From Berghia stephanieae (taxonomy: Eukaryota > Mollusca > Gastropoda > Nudibranchia > Aeolidiidae): a stretch of DNA of 64,000 nt. Shown piece by piece: positions 49,542 to 62,346 of this stretch. Each line of letters opens with the position of its first letter. Positions within the stretch are counted from its first letter, which is position 1. The notes under the pieces were generated by a model. That model saw nothing but the letters and a program-made list of their open reading frames with translations. It did no database searches and had not been told where the DNA came from. Location of the stretch: assembly GCA_034508935.3 (NCBI GenBank), contig CM067453.1, positions 32,105,218-32,169,217 of the forward strand, in the 5' to 3' direction. The translations under genes and the position numbers were made by a program.

Positions 49542-50497
49542 CAGAGCTGCCAACCCCATCTGATTAGAATGTGTACAATGGGACCTCAATATGGGGGATA
49601 TTTCATAAAAATGGGTACAATCTTGTTGTTTTTGTTTTTAAGGGTTTTACGGCGCTTGCAACACATTTAGGTCATATCAGCGCAAGTAAAAAGGAAGAAA
49701 ATGGATAGTAAAAAGTTCTAGAATTACAATTAAAGCACCCAAGAAAAGGTAAGACAAAGGGGAACTGGGAACAAAAAGGGGTCAGATGTAGATTCCAAGA
49801 GCATACGACCAATGTACTTAGTTTGAGATCACCTATAAGTCTCATCCGGACACAAGCACAAAATCCAACAGAGAGGAACACACTCAAATGCTTACATTAT
49901 ACACTAAAAATAACAAATATAATAATACATAACAGTGAGATGATTTACAAGGAAAAAAATATCATCTCCCAAAACAATAACTATGCATTTGACTGTTTCC
50001 CTCCCAGCCAAGACTCCAACCAGGTCCAGGACAAAATCAAGTAACCTCATTTCAAGACAAAGACAGAAATCATGTTGGAAAACTGATATAAGGGGATAGA
50101 AGACACAGTATGGACCTCCCTGCCCGCTATGGGAGGTCAGGATCCCCACCCAGGTACAATCTTGAAATCGACGGAAACTAACCATTGTAAAAGTAAGAGG
50201 TAGGTATACTTTGATAAAGTCACACCACACAAGCTCAATTGCAATAATGTTCCCAAGACTATAATCCAATCATTTCAGAATTCTACCTCCCAGCATGAAG
50301 TTCATAATTGGTCAAAAAATATATGAATATCCACTTGGTCACCAAGGTTTCTCAATAGGCTAGTAATAATATGAATAACAACGTAACACAACATCCATAC
50401 ATTGAAAATGGGTAAATGTTGGGGGAAATGCGTACAAGCGTACAATCGCTGAAAATGCGTACAATTTGGCAATTTTTGCGGTAGGTTGGCAGCTCTG
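49542..50497. mobile_element. hAT-like non-autonomous element, split by R540
   Basis: The left end CAGAGCTGCCAACCCC and the right end, reversed, CAGAGCTGCCAACCTACC form inverted repeats of hAT type. After the R540 insertion is removed, about 430 bases remain, without a transposase. The expected 8-bp duplication is not convincing. Confidence 0.7.
49626..50152 (-). mobile_element. R540 retroposon with 12-bp target duplication
   Basis: GGTACAATCTTG flanks it at 49614-49625 and 50153-50164. It is 527 bp long and closely similar to 47470-48002. The insertion lies inside the hAT-like element. Confidence 0.88.
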
Positions 50498-52095
50498 TCA
50501 AGTTCACCCAAACAACTGTAGCGTATGCGACAAACACAACTCAACGGTGAAATGTTATTCTTGGCAGCAACTAGACCTCAATGGCTGCAAAACGCAGTGT
50601 TATGAGAAAGATTTGTGTTTCCTGTGCATGGGTCCTCATCGGATTAAGGACTGCAGATCCCAGGCCAGATGAGATTCATGTGGTGGAAGGCACCACTTCT
50701 TCCTATGTACCGTGTCGAACAATCCAGAACGAAACACTGTGAATAGTGACCTAGAGATCGACCAGACTCAGTCTCTACATGATGTGAAAGTCGTACCTGT
50801 GAAATCGTGTGTAACAGTTCTTCAGACAGCTCGTGTTGTGGCAGTGAATAGTGATAGTAATTACAACATGAAAGTCAATATTCTCTTTGACTACAGCTCC
50901 GACAGGAGTTACATTTCTTCTGAGTGCATTCGAAAATTGGATTTAGCGGTTGTTGGCAAGAAGAAGATTTCTGTGGTTACCTTTGGACAATCAAAACCTC
51001 ATCTGCCAGTGATTAGACATAAATACAAATTATCACTAGTCTGTCGTGATAATAATGGAACTGACGAAATGACTGTCAACCCAGGATCTGTGCCCCTATC
51101 CAAAAGCCCAAATTATCCCCTGAAATCATCAGAATATTACAAGGGAAAGGTTTGAAATTGGCTGAAGGATCATGTGTGGACAGTGACAGTCCTTTGAAAA
51201 TTGATATTCTTGTTGGTTTAGATTATTTTTGGAAATTTGTGAAACCAAATGTATGATCAATAACGGAATATCTGTCTGCACAAGAGACCAAGTTTGGGTG
51301 GATAATTTCAGGCTCTTGGGAAAACCTCTGACTCCTTCTCACTTGGGCGAAACTCACCCTTTGATGCTTCTCATGTCAAAACTCGAACCCCTCAGAATGC
51401 TAATGAGTTTATTGTTGCGCACAAGAACCATCTTTTGGCTCTTGACGAATTCTGGAAAATCTGGAGAGAAATCTTCCCACTGTGGGGCATGTTAGAGATA
51501 GAAATAAACTTCAAGTTGGTTCTCTGGTGCTTATTAGAGAAGAAAACACACCAAGAATGAAATGGCCATTGGGGAGGGTATCTAGGTTGATCCAAAGCAA
51601 AGATGGACTGATTAGAGCAGTTGGAGTGAAAACTGAGAAAGGGGAATTAATCAGAGCTGTCCAGAAACTTCATAAGCTTGAAGTTTCGAATGAAGAAAAT
51701 GGAATAGAAATTGATAATCCAGTATCAGAAAATACTGATCGAACACCTGAAACTGACTGTGTTGTTCATGGTCCAAATCGGGTAGAGCTATCAGACCCCC
51801 AAGACCTTTGATTTATAATCATTTAATGTTAGAATTTTTTTATTTTTTTAAAGAAATTGTTATGCTAGCCTCAGCAGTGGCATTGGCCAGGGGTGGGGAG
51901 TGATAAAAAAATCATTATCTGAGATCAGGGGAGACAACGGTGTAAACGTTATTGCTTGTAAAATTTGATGTTTTTTTTTTTTAATTGTTTCCCTTGAACT
52001 TGTTATTTTGACCCTGAACGGGAATGAAGCCGGCAGATATGATATGTTATTGAATGAAATAAAAAGACTCCATTGTAATTATTAATAAAGCACTC
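50498..52095 (+). mobile_element. BEL/Pao LTR retroelement, fossil
   Basis: Recognisable parts are a Cys/His knuckle-like region (HPNNCSVCDKHNSTVKC, CFLCMGPHRIKDC), the BEL-type aspartic protease region (ILFDYSSDRSYISSECIRKL, VGLDYFWKFV), and the C-terminal integrase-associated region (KLQVGSLVLIREENTPRMKW, WPLGRVSRLIQSKDG) typical of BEL/Pao. Non-coding sequence to about 52095 with AATAAA-like sites may include LTR remains. It is broken and incomplete, and looks old. It starts immediately after the hAT-like element. Confidence 0.8.
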
Positions 52096-52201
52096 CTCAT
52101 CCATGAAATCAGCATATTCTTGGCTTCCTTATTCACATTATTGTGTTTTAAATTGAAACTAGAAGAGCATGACAGCTTGTTATTGACTACATTTTTATAC
52201 A

Positions 52202-52406
<205 letters not shown>

Positions 52407-52414
52407 AGAATTAC

Positions 52415-52880
52415 ATTTCACATAAAAAAAGCCTTTACCAAACCAAGCATATTGTCGTATAATGTAGATTATGTTCTAATCTTCGGACGTGTTCTCAGCA
52501 TAAAGCATCTTAATCATCAATTTCGTCACAAAAACTACCCCTTTTTCATACTTCATCTACAAGTTGAATATGTCATTTTATAAAAACTCTCCATTTATTA
52601 ATTATGCTACATCTACGGAAAACATCAGAAATATACTCTTAAACATTATTTCAGTCCCTGGGGTGACTTTGCACCCCAGGCCTATGTCTTCATTACACAA
52701 AACGGCCAATTTTTAACTCAGAAACTTTAAGCTTGACATTTCCTGCACACAATATTTCTGATTTGATGTTGGACTAGAATAAAGTCTGATTTTTATAAAG
52801 GCAACCAGGGTTTACTCATGTCCACTTATTTCTATAGAGATTTTTTAAACCATGTATTGACAATGATAAGGTTTCCCATC
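52415..52880 (+). repeat. Old repeat, uninterrupted copy
   Basis: The halves found at 7543-7738 and 15149-15390 are joined here as ...ATACTCTTAAACATTATTTCAG.... This copy therefore shows the empty site of the LINE copy 2 insertion. The palindrome with arms CCTGGGGTG/CACCCCAGG is at about 52657-52680. Confidence 0.8.
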
Positions 52881-53036
52881 TGCACCAATCAACAAGTCTT
52901 TTCCCTCTTTCATTATTGGTACCTAGTCCGTGGGGGCATAGGATATTTTCAACTCTCTCTTTACCAACCTTAGCATTGAAATCACCAATTATTAAATGAA
53001 TATCATTGGTTTTACATTGCTTTATTGCCTGTTCCA

Positions 53037-53233
53037 AGATTTTTTTCTGATCCCCTGTCCACCTAGCAGTGAATGGGTAGCTGAGTCTGTTAGATTTGGT
53101 GGAATGCACTTTGCAATAGACTAGCGTCCTATCCAAAGGATAGCAAGCAATTGCTATTGTCCGTTTCATGCTATAAAAACTAGGATAAGCTCCGTTTCAT
53201 TGGGCCAATGGCACTGAAGGACTACTTATTTTT
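53037..53233 (+). mobile_element. SINE-X copy with 25-bp target duplication
   Basis: TTACATTGCT(T/G)TATTGCCT and the following GTTCCA occur at 53012-53036 and 53234-53258 with one mismatch, around a 197-bp insert. The insert has CTGTTAGATTTGGTGGAA, TAGCGTCCTATCCAAAGG and CATGCTATAAAAACTAGG, as in the 57.8-kb copy. The tRNA-like head is missing. Confidence 0.8.
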
Positions 53234-53465
53234 TTACATTGCTGTATTGCCTGTTCCATATCTTGACAGAATGTTTCAATTATGTTTTCGTCACTGTCTG
53301 ATTTTGACGCATATATTTGAATAATATTAACATTAAAAAAATTTCCTTTCAACTTTACTAAAACAACTCTTTCTGAGATTGCAACATGATCTAAATAGCA
53401 CTTTGGTGGTGATTTGTCTAGAAGAATTCCAGCTCCTTTCTCTTGATGTTTTCCACTGGCCTAAT

Positions 53466-53840
53466 AGTAGACTGAAGTCGAGAAAGAGCTTCATGAAGAA
53501 AGAAAGCATCCACCCTGACCATGCAGCTGTATACAGGCATTCCACATGGATGGAGTGGGACAATCATGCAAATGAAGCTGTTGAAGATCCGAGAGAACTG
53601 AGCTCCACAGGAATGAATGGGTAACACTAAACAGAGCACAGGCAATAATTGGAAGAACAGCTGGAAGCATGAAAAAGTAGGAGCTGGCTGAGACTAGCTT
53701 GTGTACATGTGGATGCCCAGAGCAGACGATGGAGCACATCCTTAGAGAATGCCAGGATGGGCCCAGCTGCACTGACCATGACCTAAGAGTCTGCTCCACA
53801 GATGCTGTGGACTGGGTTCGGTGTTGAAGCAATGATGATG
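53466..53840 (+). mobile_element. LINE C-terminal piece with 11-bp target duplication
   Basis: ACTGGCCTAAT (53455-53465) and ACTGGCATAAT (53841-53851) flank it. On the plus strand it encodes RNEWVTLNRA, an internal stop, then ELAETSLCTCGCPEQTMEHI and LRECQDG, the Cys/His tail seen at the C-terminus of several LINE ORF2 proteins. It ends GGTGTTGAAGCAATGATGATG. The related insert at 57393-57802 has the same 3' part. Confidence 0.75.
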
Positions 53841-54295
53841 ACTGGCATAATGCAATACAAAATCATCTTCTTTCACTACTCCTTCTCCTTTCCATTTCAT
53901 TTCTGAGATACCAAGGATGTTCAATTTGGAACTTTTCATGTCTTGGATATCGTTTTCAAATTTGCCGAAGTGGTTTAAAGAATGTATATTCCATGTGGCC
54001 AATGTGATTGTTTCCTTTTGCATCAGTTGAAACGTTCAACGTGTTCAGGACAGTTGATGTCCTGGGAATTATTGTTAGTGACGGTGGTTTTCAGTTGCCT
54101 TCCGTCATTGTTATCAATAGAATTTAAATTATTGCAGTTTAATTTGACTGAGTTGTGTTTGATGTTTTCTTTGGCTTCTCTTTTTTTAACTGTTTTTGTT
54201 TCCTTCCACCTTTCTTTCCTCTTTTAGTTTGTTTTCAGTATGCCTTGATTAATTCAAAAGATTTAAAAGTGTTCGCAATTTCTAAATTTGGTGTA

Positions 54296-55905
<1,610 letters not shown>

Positions 55906-56084
55906 CTATTGAAGTGATCCAATATCCCCAATGAAATAATTAAATATGTGTGTATTGTAACTAGAACTAACATAGATGATTGGTTTTTATATATTCATAA
56001 CATTGGAAGAAAGTTGGTGGATGGATAATTGACCAAAACTGGTGAGTCGGAATTCATACATTTATATATATATTTAGAGCGGTT

Positions 56085-56385
56085 ATGTGGTCTAGTGGTA
56101 TGACACCCGCTTTCGGATCGGAAAATTATGGGTTCAAGCATCACACTCGGCGCATAGTTAGTCCTTGGAAAAGGCTCTTCACTCATATTCTCTCACCATA
56201 CTCAGGTGTAAAATGAGTACCTGGCCGTTAACAGCAGTCTTTGTCCGAAAAATTGTAACATCGCCTAACAGGCGTCATGTCCTGTCCTATATATTAAATG
56301 TTGCTGTTGACCAGGGACCCCTTGTAAAGCGCTTTGAGCACATTTAGTGGATATTGCGCTATATAAAGCTCAATTTTATTTTTTT
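56085..56385 (+). mobile_element. SINE-A, second copy
   Basis: The tRNA-like head ATGTGGTCTAGTGGTATGAC with GGGTTCAAGC, and the L2-like tail AAGCGCTTTGAGCAC...GCGCTATATAAAGC, are followed by a T-rich tract. It is absent from copy A at the equivalent place, so it inserted after the duplication. Confidence 0.85.
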
Positions 56386-56879
56386 TTTACTTTAGAACAT
56401 TCTCCAGCCTTATGGATGGAATTCCAAAGAAATAGTTGACATATTTAGAATGCTGTACCAAGAATTCTCAAGCCAGGTCATCCATCAAGGAAAATATTTC
56501 CTGAATTTCATGTCACCACTGGAGTGAGACTGGACCATCTATTGTCAACACTTCTATTTTTAATTCTGATAGATAGGACCACAGAAAGTCACAAGTGACA
56601 TTGCATTGGATGCCTTTTCACTACCACCCAAAGTGTACACAATAAACTACTTATGGACGACACTGATATCACTCACTACACTCTGATTATATTTGGCTAG
56701 TTATAAATGGAAGGCCTGGGAGACCAAATAAACTGGAACTATAGATATAAAATATAAGATGTACATTGAGCATTATTTTCTCTTTTGAATGCTGCGTTTT
56801 GGTGTAACACTCTCCATCCAACACACACATCAAACCCTTGTAACATGTGTTGTATAATGTTACCTCCCTCAACATATCA

Positions 56880-57100
56880 ATAAAGTAAATAAAGCTCTCT
56901 TTATTAGTCCTCAAGCAGATAATTGTCTTTGGGTCTTTTCCAAGAGAAGACTGGAATAACCCAGGTGTTAGGCGCAGATCAGTGCTGAAAATTGAGCTAG
57001 GGAAAGGTGGCTTGCTTAGGGCCTTATGACACAGTGAATATTCAAACTAGCTATCTTTCAGGTATGAAGCAAAGACCACATACCTGAGCCACAAGACTCC
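56880..57100 (-). mobile_element. SINE-B shared with copy A
   Basis: It has the same position and direction as 38990-39222: AAGCCACCTTTCCCTAGCTC, CTGGGTTATTCCAGTC and GGAAAAGACCC on the minus strand. It dates to before the duplication. Confidence 0.75.
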
Positions 57101-57249
57101 CCCACCTCATCCCCGTCTCCATCAAGTGGTTAGGGAAAACTTTTTTGGAGTGTAACACATTGTGTATGGAACAAAATGGCTATTATAGTAAAGGACAGAA
57201 GCAATATTTTGCATTGACACAACTTTGCCCCCCCCCCCCCCCCCTCTTC

Positions 57250-57945
57250 CAAAGGGGTCCTGATAGCTCATTTGGTAGAGCACTCACTTCAAACACAAAG
57301 GGAACGGGATCGATCCCAGGTGCTGTCGAGATTTTTTCTGACACCCCCCCCCCCCCCCAACAGTGATCAGGTAGCTAGGTCTGTTAGATCTGTTCATCAT
57401 AATAGCTTGTCTCTCCAACACCGAACCCACGCCAAAGCATCTGTAGAGTAGACTCTTAGGACATGGTCAGTGAAGCAGGGCCCATTCTGGCATTCTCTAA
57501 GGATGTGCTCCATCGTCTGCTCTGGGGATCCAAATGTACACAAGCTAGTCTCAGCCAGCCCCCACTTTTTTATGCTTCCAGTTGTTCTCCCAATTTTTTC
57601 CCATGCTCTGTTCAGTGTTACCCATTCATTCCTGGGGACATGTAGCAAGCGTCTACGTCGCGTCCCTGGAATCCCTCGCTGGAAACCGATTGCTACAACA
57701 CGCACAACACCAACAACTCTTCCATGGTCAGGGTGGTAAAAAGAAAGCCCCTCAGCCCTCACCATGGACAACTTTAAGACTGTAAGCTTCAACGCAGAAG
57801 GACTGTTAGATCTGGTGGAAGGACTTTGTGATAGACTAGCATCCTATCTAAAGGGTAACAAGAAATTGTTATTCTCCATTTCATGCTATAGAAACCGAGA
57901 TAAACTCCCAATGGTTCTGAAGGACCACTTTACCCCTTCCAAAAG
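57250..57945 (+). mobile_element. SINE-X, best head, split by a LINE piece
   Basis: The head CCTGATAGCTCATTTGGTAG, with GGATCGATCCC as B-box-like sequence, is followed by a poly-C run and CAGTGATCAGGTAGCTAGGT. After the interruption the body resumes as TTAGATCTGGTGGAAGGACT, TAGCATCCTATCTAAAGGGT and GAAGGACCACTTTACCC. Confidence 0.75.
57393..57802 (-). mobile_element. LINE-derived insert (C-terminus plus inverted 5' end), 12-bp target duplication
   Basis: CTGTTAGATCTG stands at 57381-57392 and 57803-57814. On the minus strand the 3' half encodes HVPRNEWVTLNRAWEKIG, KKWGLAETSLC and PEQTMEHILRECQ. The other half, read on the plus strand, carries an upstream leader and MDNFKTVSFNAEG. This is the same leader and endonuclease start as at 61.7-61.9 kb. 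The two halves therefore point in opposite directions, as after twin priming. Confidence 0.7.
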
Positions 57946-58030
57946 AAAAGGTGACAATAGTTAGAGAGATCCCACAATTAAAAAATGAACAAATATTCAG
58001 TGATCATCATCAACCTCATCATTAAAATAC

Positions 58031-58145
58031 CTTGTACAGTCTTCAAGACCTTATATGTGACCTCTGACCCCAAACCACTGGAAGAGACTGGCCCCTCACA
58101 AATTGTTTTACATCTCTGGTCTCCTTTGTTGACATTACAGGGTCC
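58031..58145 (-). CDS. Zinc-finger gene copy B, exon 2
   Basis: The exon runs from an acceptor CTTTTTCAG|GGACCC to a donor GTACAAG|GTATTTT, 115 bases. Read in phase 0 it encodes GPCNVNKGDQRCKTIC and continues through EGPVSSSGLGSEVTYK to ...TVQ plus one base. Exon 1 ends in phase 0 and exon 3 starts after one base of a codon (G|AT gives Asp), so this exon closes the phase gap exactly. No domain is recognised. Copy A retains only its first 34 bases. Confidence 0.62.
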
Positions 58146-59115
58146 CTGAAAAAGGAAGAGAATACAGAATAAAATGAAAAGATAGCACGAAACTACAGAT
58201 TTTTTAGACCTTTTTCTGGTCGGCTACTTTTAGTGTCAACACATTGTGGCCACAATGTACAACAAACTTTGTAAACAAAGAGCGACTGGCACCATACCTT
58301 GCCAGATATTCTTGAGTGTATCAGGTCTACCATATGATTAGTCTTGACCCAACACAATGATTTACAATCGTCGTAAAAGAGAAAACTGATGGATAAGGTA
58401 GAACATTGTCGACAAAGAGCGTGCAGTTGTGAAGATTTAATACATAAGGAGACACGATGCGATGGCTGAGTGGTGTAAACTATAATGGACTATGACACCT
58501 TGCATGACCTGACGAATGATGAAGGTTAGCCGTGTGTAAACTCTCACTAATGATATGATTATGACACCTTAGTGGCCTGGTGAATGACGAAGATTCACCA
58601 TGTAATAACACGTAATTAGCCTTTGTAACAACGGAATGGCACTGTCGCATGTCCCCGATAAATCATGATGTGTAAAAATGCATTTCCATTGCCATTGATT
58701 TACACTGGTTGTAAAAATATTGGATGAGAAAAGTAGAAGATTGTTAGAGTACAGTGTGCAGTTATCCAAACCTTGCGTACAGTTATGGAGACATATTATA
58801 TAGAAAAAAATTCTTTCACCCAGGAATAGTGTACAGTAATGGGATGCAAGCAGAAATCTGGCATATAGAAAAGCGATGACTAATGTAATAAAACTGGTCG
58901 CAGACTGACAAGTACAAAGAAAAATGACAAAGAGTTCAGTTTTTTACAAACATTGAAATTGGTAGACTCCTGGATTCAATCTCTGTTACTGTCTACTTTG
59001 CAATAATCACCCTCATTGCCATCATCATCATCATCACCTTCATCATCATTTTAATCATCATCATCGTCATCAGGGACCACATGTAAAAAAAAAAAAGGAT
59101 ATTCTCTAACCTGGC
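58146..59115. other. Intron 1 of copy B, conserved with copy A
   Basis: It is collinear with 39256-40434. A duplicate of the exon 1 donor area (GGATATTCTCTAACCTGGCA, 59097-59116) lies at its far end. Confidence 0.7.
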
Positions 59116-60300
59116 AATTCTCATAACACTGTGTAGTAGTGGTAGTTGCAGTGATGATGTGGTGGTGGTGGTTGTAGTAGTAGCTGTAATGATGATGTGG
59201 TGGTGGGTGGTTGTAGTAGTAGTGGTAGTGATAATGTGGTGGTGGTGGTTGTAGTAGTAGTGGTAGTGATGACGTGGTGGTGGTGGTGGTTGTAGTAGTA
59301 GTGGTAGTGATGATGATGTGGTGGTGGTGGTTGTAGGAGTAGTGGTAGTGATGATGTGGTGGTGGTGGTTGTAGTAGTAGTGGTAGTGATGATGATGTGA
59401 TGGTGGTGGTTGTAGTAGTAGTGGTAATGACGATGTAGTGGTGGTGGTGGTGGTTGTAGTAGTAGTAGCGGTAATGAAGATGTGGTGGTGGTGGTTGTAG
59501 TAGTAGTGGTAGTGATGATGTAGTGGTGGTGGTGGTTGTAATAGTAGTAGCGGTAATGATGATGTGGTGGTGGTGGTTGTAGTAGTAGTGGTAGTGATGA
59601 TGTGGTGGTGGTGGTTGTAGTAGTAGTGGTAATGATGATGTGGTGGTGGTAGTTGTAGTAGTAGTGGTAGTGATGATGTGGTGGTGGTGGTTGTAGTAGT
59701 AGTGGTAGTGATGATGTAGTGGTGGTGGTGGTTGTAGTAGTTGTGGTAGTGATGATGTGGTGGTGGTGGTTGTAGTAGTTGTGGTAGTGATGATGATGTG
59801 ATGGTGGTGGTTGTAGTAGTAGTGGTAATGACGATGTAGTGGTGGTTGTGGTGGTTGTAGTAGTAGTGATGATGTGATGGTGGTGGTTGTAGTATTTGTG
59901 GTAGTGATGATGATGTGATGGTGGTTGTAGCAGTAGAAGTGGTCACGATGATGTGGTAGTTGTGGTTGTAGTAGTAGTGATGATTTGATGCTGGTGGTTG
60001 TAGTAGTAGTAGTAGTGGTATTGATGATGATGATGTGGTAGTGGTGGTTGCAGTAGTAGTGGTAGTGATGACGATGTGGTTGTGGTGGTTGTAGTAGTAG
60101 TAGTAGTAGTGATGATGATGTGGTGGGGTGTGTATGTAGTAGTAGTGGTAGTGATGATGATGTGGTGGTGGTGGTTGTAATAGTGATGGTAGTTGTGGTA
60201 GTGGTAGTGATGATGATGTGGTGGTGGTTGCAGCAGTAGTGGTAGTGATGATGGTTGTAATACTAGTGGCAGTGATGATGATGTGGTGGTTGGAGAGGGG
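59116..60300. repeat. TGGTGG/GTAGTAG minisatellite, about 1.15 kb
   Basis: Roughly 36-40-base units of the form GTGATGATG, TGGTGGTGGTGGTTG, TAGTAGTAGTGGTA are repeated about 28-30 times from 59140 to 60290. Because the repeat contains no stop in one minus-strand frame, it creates a long His/Thr/Tyr-rich open frame with no protein meaning that I can support. Confidence 0.92.
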
Positions 60301-60782
60301 GGATCCTTGGAACAAATTGACCTCACCTGAATTTGATGGAAGTTGCCCGGAACCCAGAATTTTTTGCTCCAGATCGGAGATTTTTCCGGTGAAACCGGAG
60401 TTTTGGCATCACTGTATTTAGTTCCTTAATAAATTGTCCTGTCCATAAACCTTAATCTCCATTTATTTCTTCACTACAGTTGTCTGACCGTGAAGCACTG
60501 ACTTTCTCTTTCTCTCTCTCATCTGATCGGCTAGGCCCAGAGTAGTGGCCTGATCTTCCTCTCTGAGGGAACTTAACGAGTTTCTTCCTTCTATCCTTCT
60601 AATCTTTTCCCTTTTCTTTTATTTTGTTGACGTTTTCGGTATATCTATTTTATGAATGTAAAGCCCCTAAAGCCTCTTGTAATCGGGGTAGAGCCCTATA
60701 CAGATATCTTTTATTATTTTTTTATTATTATTAGCGTCGTCATGATCAGAGACTACAAGTAAAAGAGAAATCATTATCTCAC
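60301..60782. other. Flank of minisatellite, LINE-tail-like piece, no gene seen
   Basis: Bases 60655-60735 (GTAAAGCCCCTAAAGCCTC, GTAGAGCCCTATACAGATA, then ATT-rich) resemble an L2/CR1 3' end. Bases 60740-60782 are the original flank of the exon 1 donor. Confidence 0.55.
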
Positions 60783-61472
60783 CTGGCATTGGGTCCCCAG
60801 TGATGACATCTCACAAGACAGATCTGTTGTTACAGTGTCTTCAAGTTTAATTCTAACACTGTCATCGATGCTTTGTGCATAGACATCATTAAATTGTGAA
60901 AAGGTTTGGAAAGAGTTCTCTGCCTTGATGTCTTCATTTTCAAGTTTAACACTTACGTCAGAGAATTGAGTAAAAATATGAGAAGAGTTCTCTGCCTTGC
61001 TGCCTTCATCTTCAAGTCTAACATTGACATAATTAAAGTGGGTACAAGTAAGGGAAGTATTTTCTACCTTATTGTCCACAGCTTCAAGTTTAATATTGAC
61101 ATAACTTAACTGTGAAGAAGCGAGGGAAAAATTCTCTGCTTCGGTGTCTTCATCTTCAAGTTTAACATTGACTTGTGAGCTCTGTGGATGAGGCTCTGGT
61201 ATATTTTCATCTTTTACTGATTCAAGTTTAACACCAACATCAGAAGACTGGCATAAGGTTTCTAGTGATATTTTAGTTTTTATAAGATCTTCAAGGGCGT
61301 CAGTAAATGATGGTACAGAATTCTCTGTTGCTTCAACATTATCCAATCTGACATTTGAATTAGATATCTTAGAACAGGATAAATCTTCTGGTGAAAGCCT
61401 CTCATGTTTCTCTGGTTCAATTTTACTAAATCTGTCCATCTTTACTTGTCAATATAGATGTAAGGAGCAACA
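60783..61472 (-). CDS. Zinc-finger gene copy B, exon 1 with V/I-K-L-E repeats
   Basis: The acceptor TTTTTTTTTCCAG is at 61473, the Met at 61439 and the donor GCCAG|GTGAGA at 60782, giving 219 codons in phase 0 without a break. MDRFSKIEPEKHERLSPEDL is followed by PSFTDALEDLIKTKISLETL. Units of about 28 residues then carry VGVKLESV, VNVKLEDED, VNIKLEAVD, VNVRLEDEG, VSVKLENED and VRIKLEDTV, separated by AENSS..F.QF-type stretches. V/I-K-L-E fits the psi-K-x-E SUMO-acceptor consensus, so the segment could recruit SUMO or SUMO-binding repressors. That is inference. The KxE-rich repeat leads into exon 2 and the finger exon, implying a nuclear DNA-binding protein. Confidence 0.78.
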
Positions 61473-61705
61473 CTGGAAAAAAAAACAACAACAAAAACAA
61501 AAGAAAGGTTTTCCAGATTAATTATGCAAAACATGCCAAATTTCACAAGTTTTGAAAGAAACTAAGCTTTGTTTTGTTTGTTTTTAGAAGTCTACTAATG
61601 GCTCTTGCAAACAGACTTGGGTCATTTAAGTGCCAGGAAAAAAAAACCATGATAGGCGATAAAAGGAGGAACAGAAGTAGATGATAGAAGAAATGTACCT
61701 CTGTA

Positions 61706-61925
61706 TCTAGTGTCAAGCGTCCAAGTCACATCCCTGAAATCCCTCGCTGGAGACAGATTGCTAAAACACGCACAACACCAACAACAACTCTTCCATGGTC
61801 AGGGTGGTAAAAGGATAGCCCCTCGGCCCTCACCATGGACAACTTTAAGATCGTTAGCTTCAACGCAAAAGGGCTGTCATCAACAAAGATAGAATTACTG
61901 TCCAACCTCAAGAGAGAAAGTGAGT
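61706..61925 (+). mobile_element. LINE 5' end: leader and endonuclease start
   Basis: The leader (ATCCCTCGCTGGAGACAG, ACTCTTCCATGGTCAGGGTG) is followed at 61835 by MDNFKIVSFNAKGLSSTKIE and LLSNLKRE, which reads like the start of a LINE AP endonuclease (SFNAKGLSS). It is cut off by a (GA)n tract. The same leader occurs in the inverted half of the 57.4-57.8 kb insert. Confidence 0.6.
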
Positions 61926-61927
61926 GA

Positions 61928-61931
<4 letters not shown>

Positions 61932-61988
<57 letters not shown>
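61932..61988. repeat. (GA)n microsatellite
   Basis: This is a pure GA array with a purine-rich continuation to about 62030. Confidence 0.95.
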
Positions 61989-61991
<3 letters not shown>

Positions 61992-62344
61992 CAGGCAGAG
62001 AGATAGAGAGAGGAGGGGGGGAGGGGAGGAGGTGAGTGATAAAAGGGATGGTGGCAGATTGTAATGACAACTGTGATTATTCTCAGACATGTATGAGAAT
62101 AAGAAAATTGATTATTGGCAGACACTGTCTACCAATAACGATGGAGGGTTATACACAGACACTTATTTGAAACTCTGCTCTTTTAAACATTTATCCACAT
62201 TCCAGAATATGGAAAGTTTCGAAATGTACATAGAATTAAGTAACGTTAATAAAATATCAATAAAAACATAAAACAAACTAACAATAAATCAGTTGATGGA
62301 TAGTAGGTTACAATATATACACACTATGCGTTGACATTCATGTG
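61989..62344. other. No gene seen
   Basis: No repeat or coding sequence was recognised. Confidence 0.5.
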
Positions 62345-62346
62345 GG

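Larger units (their letters stand above)
52881..54023 (-). mobile_element. RTE-like LINE endonuclease domain, with two insertions
   Basis: On the minus strand TLATWNIHSLNHFGKFENDI and LNILGISEMKWKGEG (from 54010) begin an AP endonuclease. AGILLDKSPPKCYLDHVAIS (about 53400) and HLIIGDFNAKVGKERVE with HGLGTNNERGKRLVDWC (about 53000-52890) continue it. WN near the start and the GDFNAKVG motif fit RTE-like endonucleases. Two insertions break it: a LINE C-terminal piece (53466-53840) and a SINE-X copy (53037-53233). It stops at the old repeat near 52880, so the RT is absent. Confidence 0.8.

Noticed and set aside
58993-60315. A 440-codon His/Thr-rich open frame on the minus strand
   Set aside because: It follows the minisatellite exactly. 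The repeat simply lacks stop codons in that frame, and there is no composition or motif typical of a gene.
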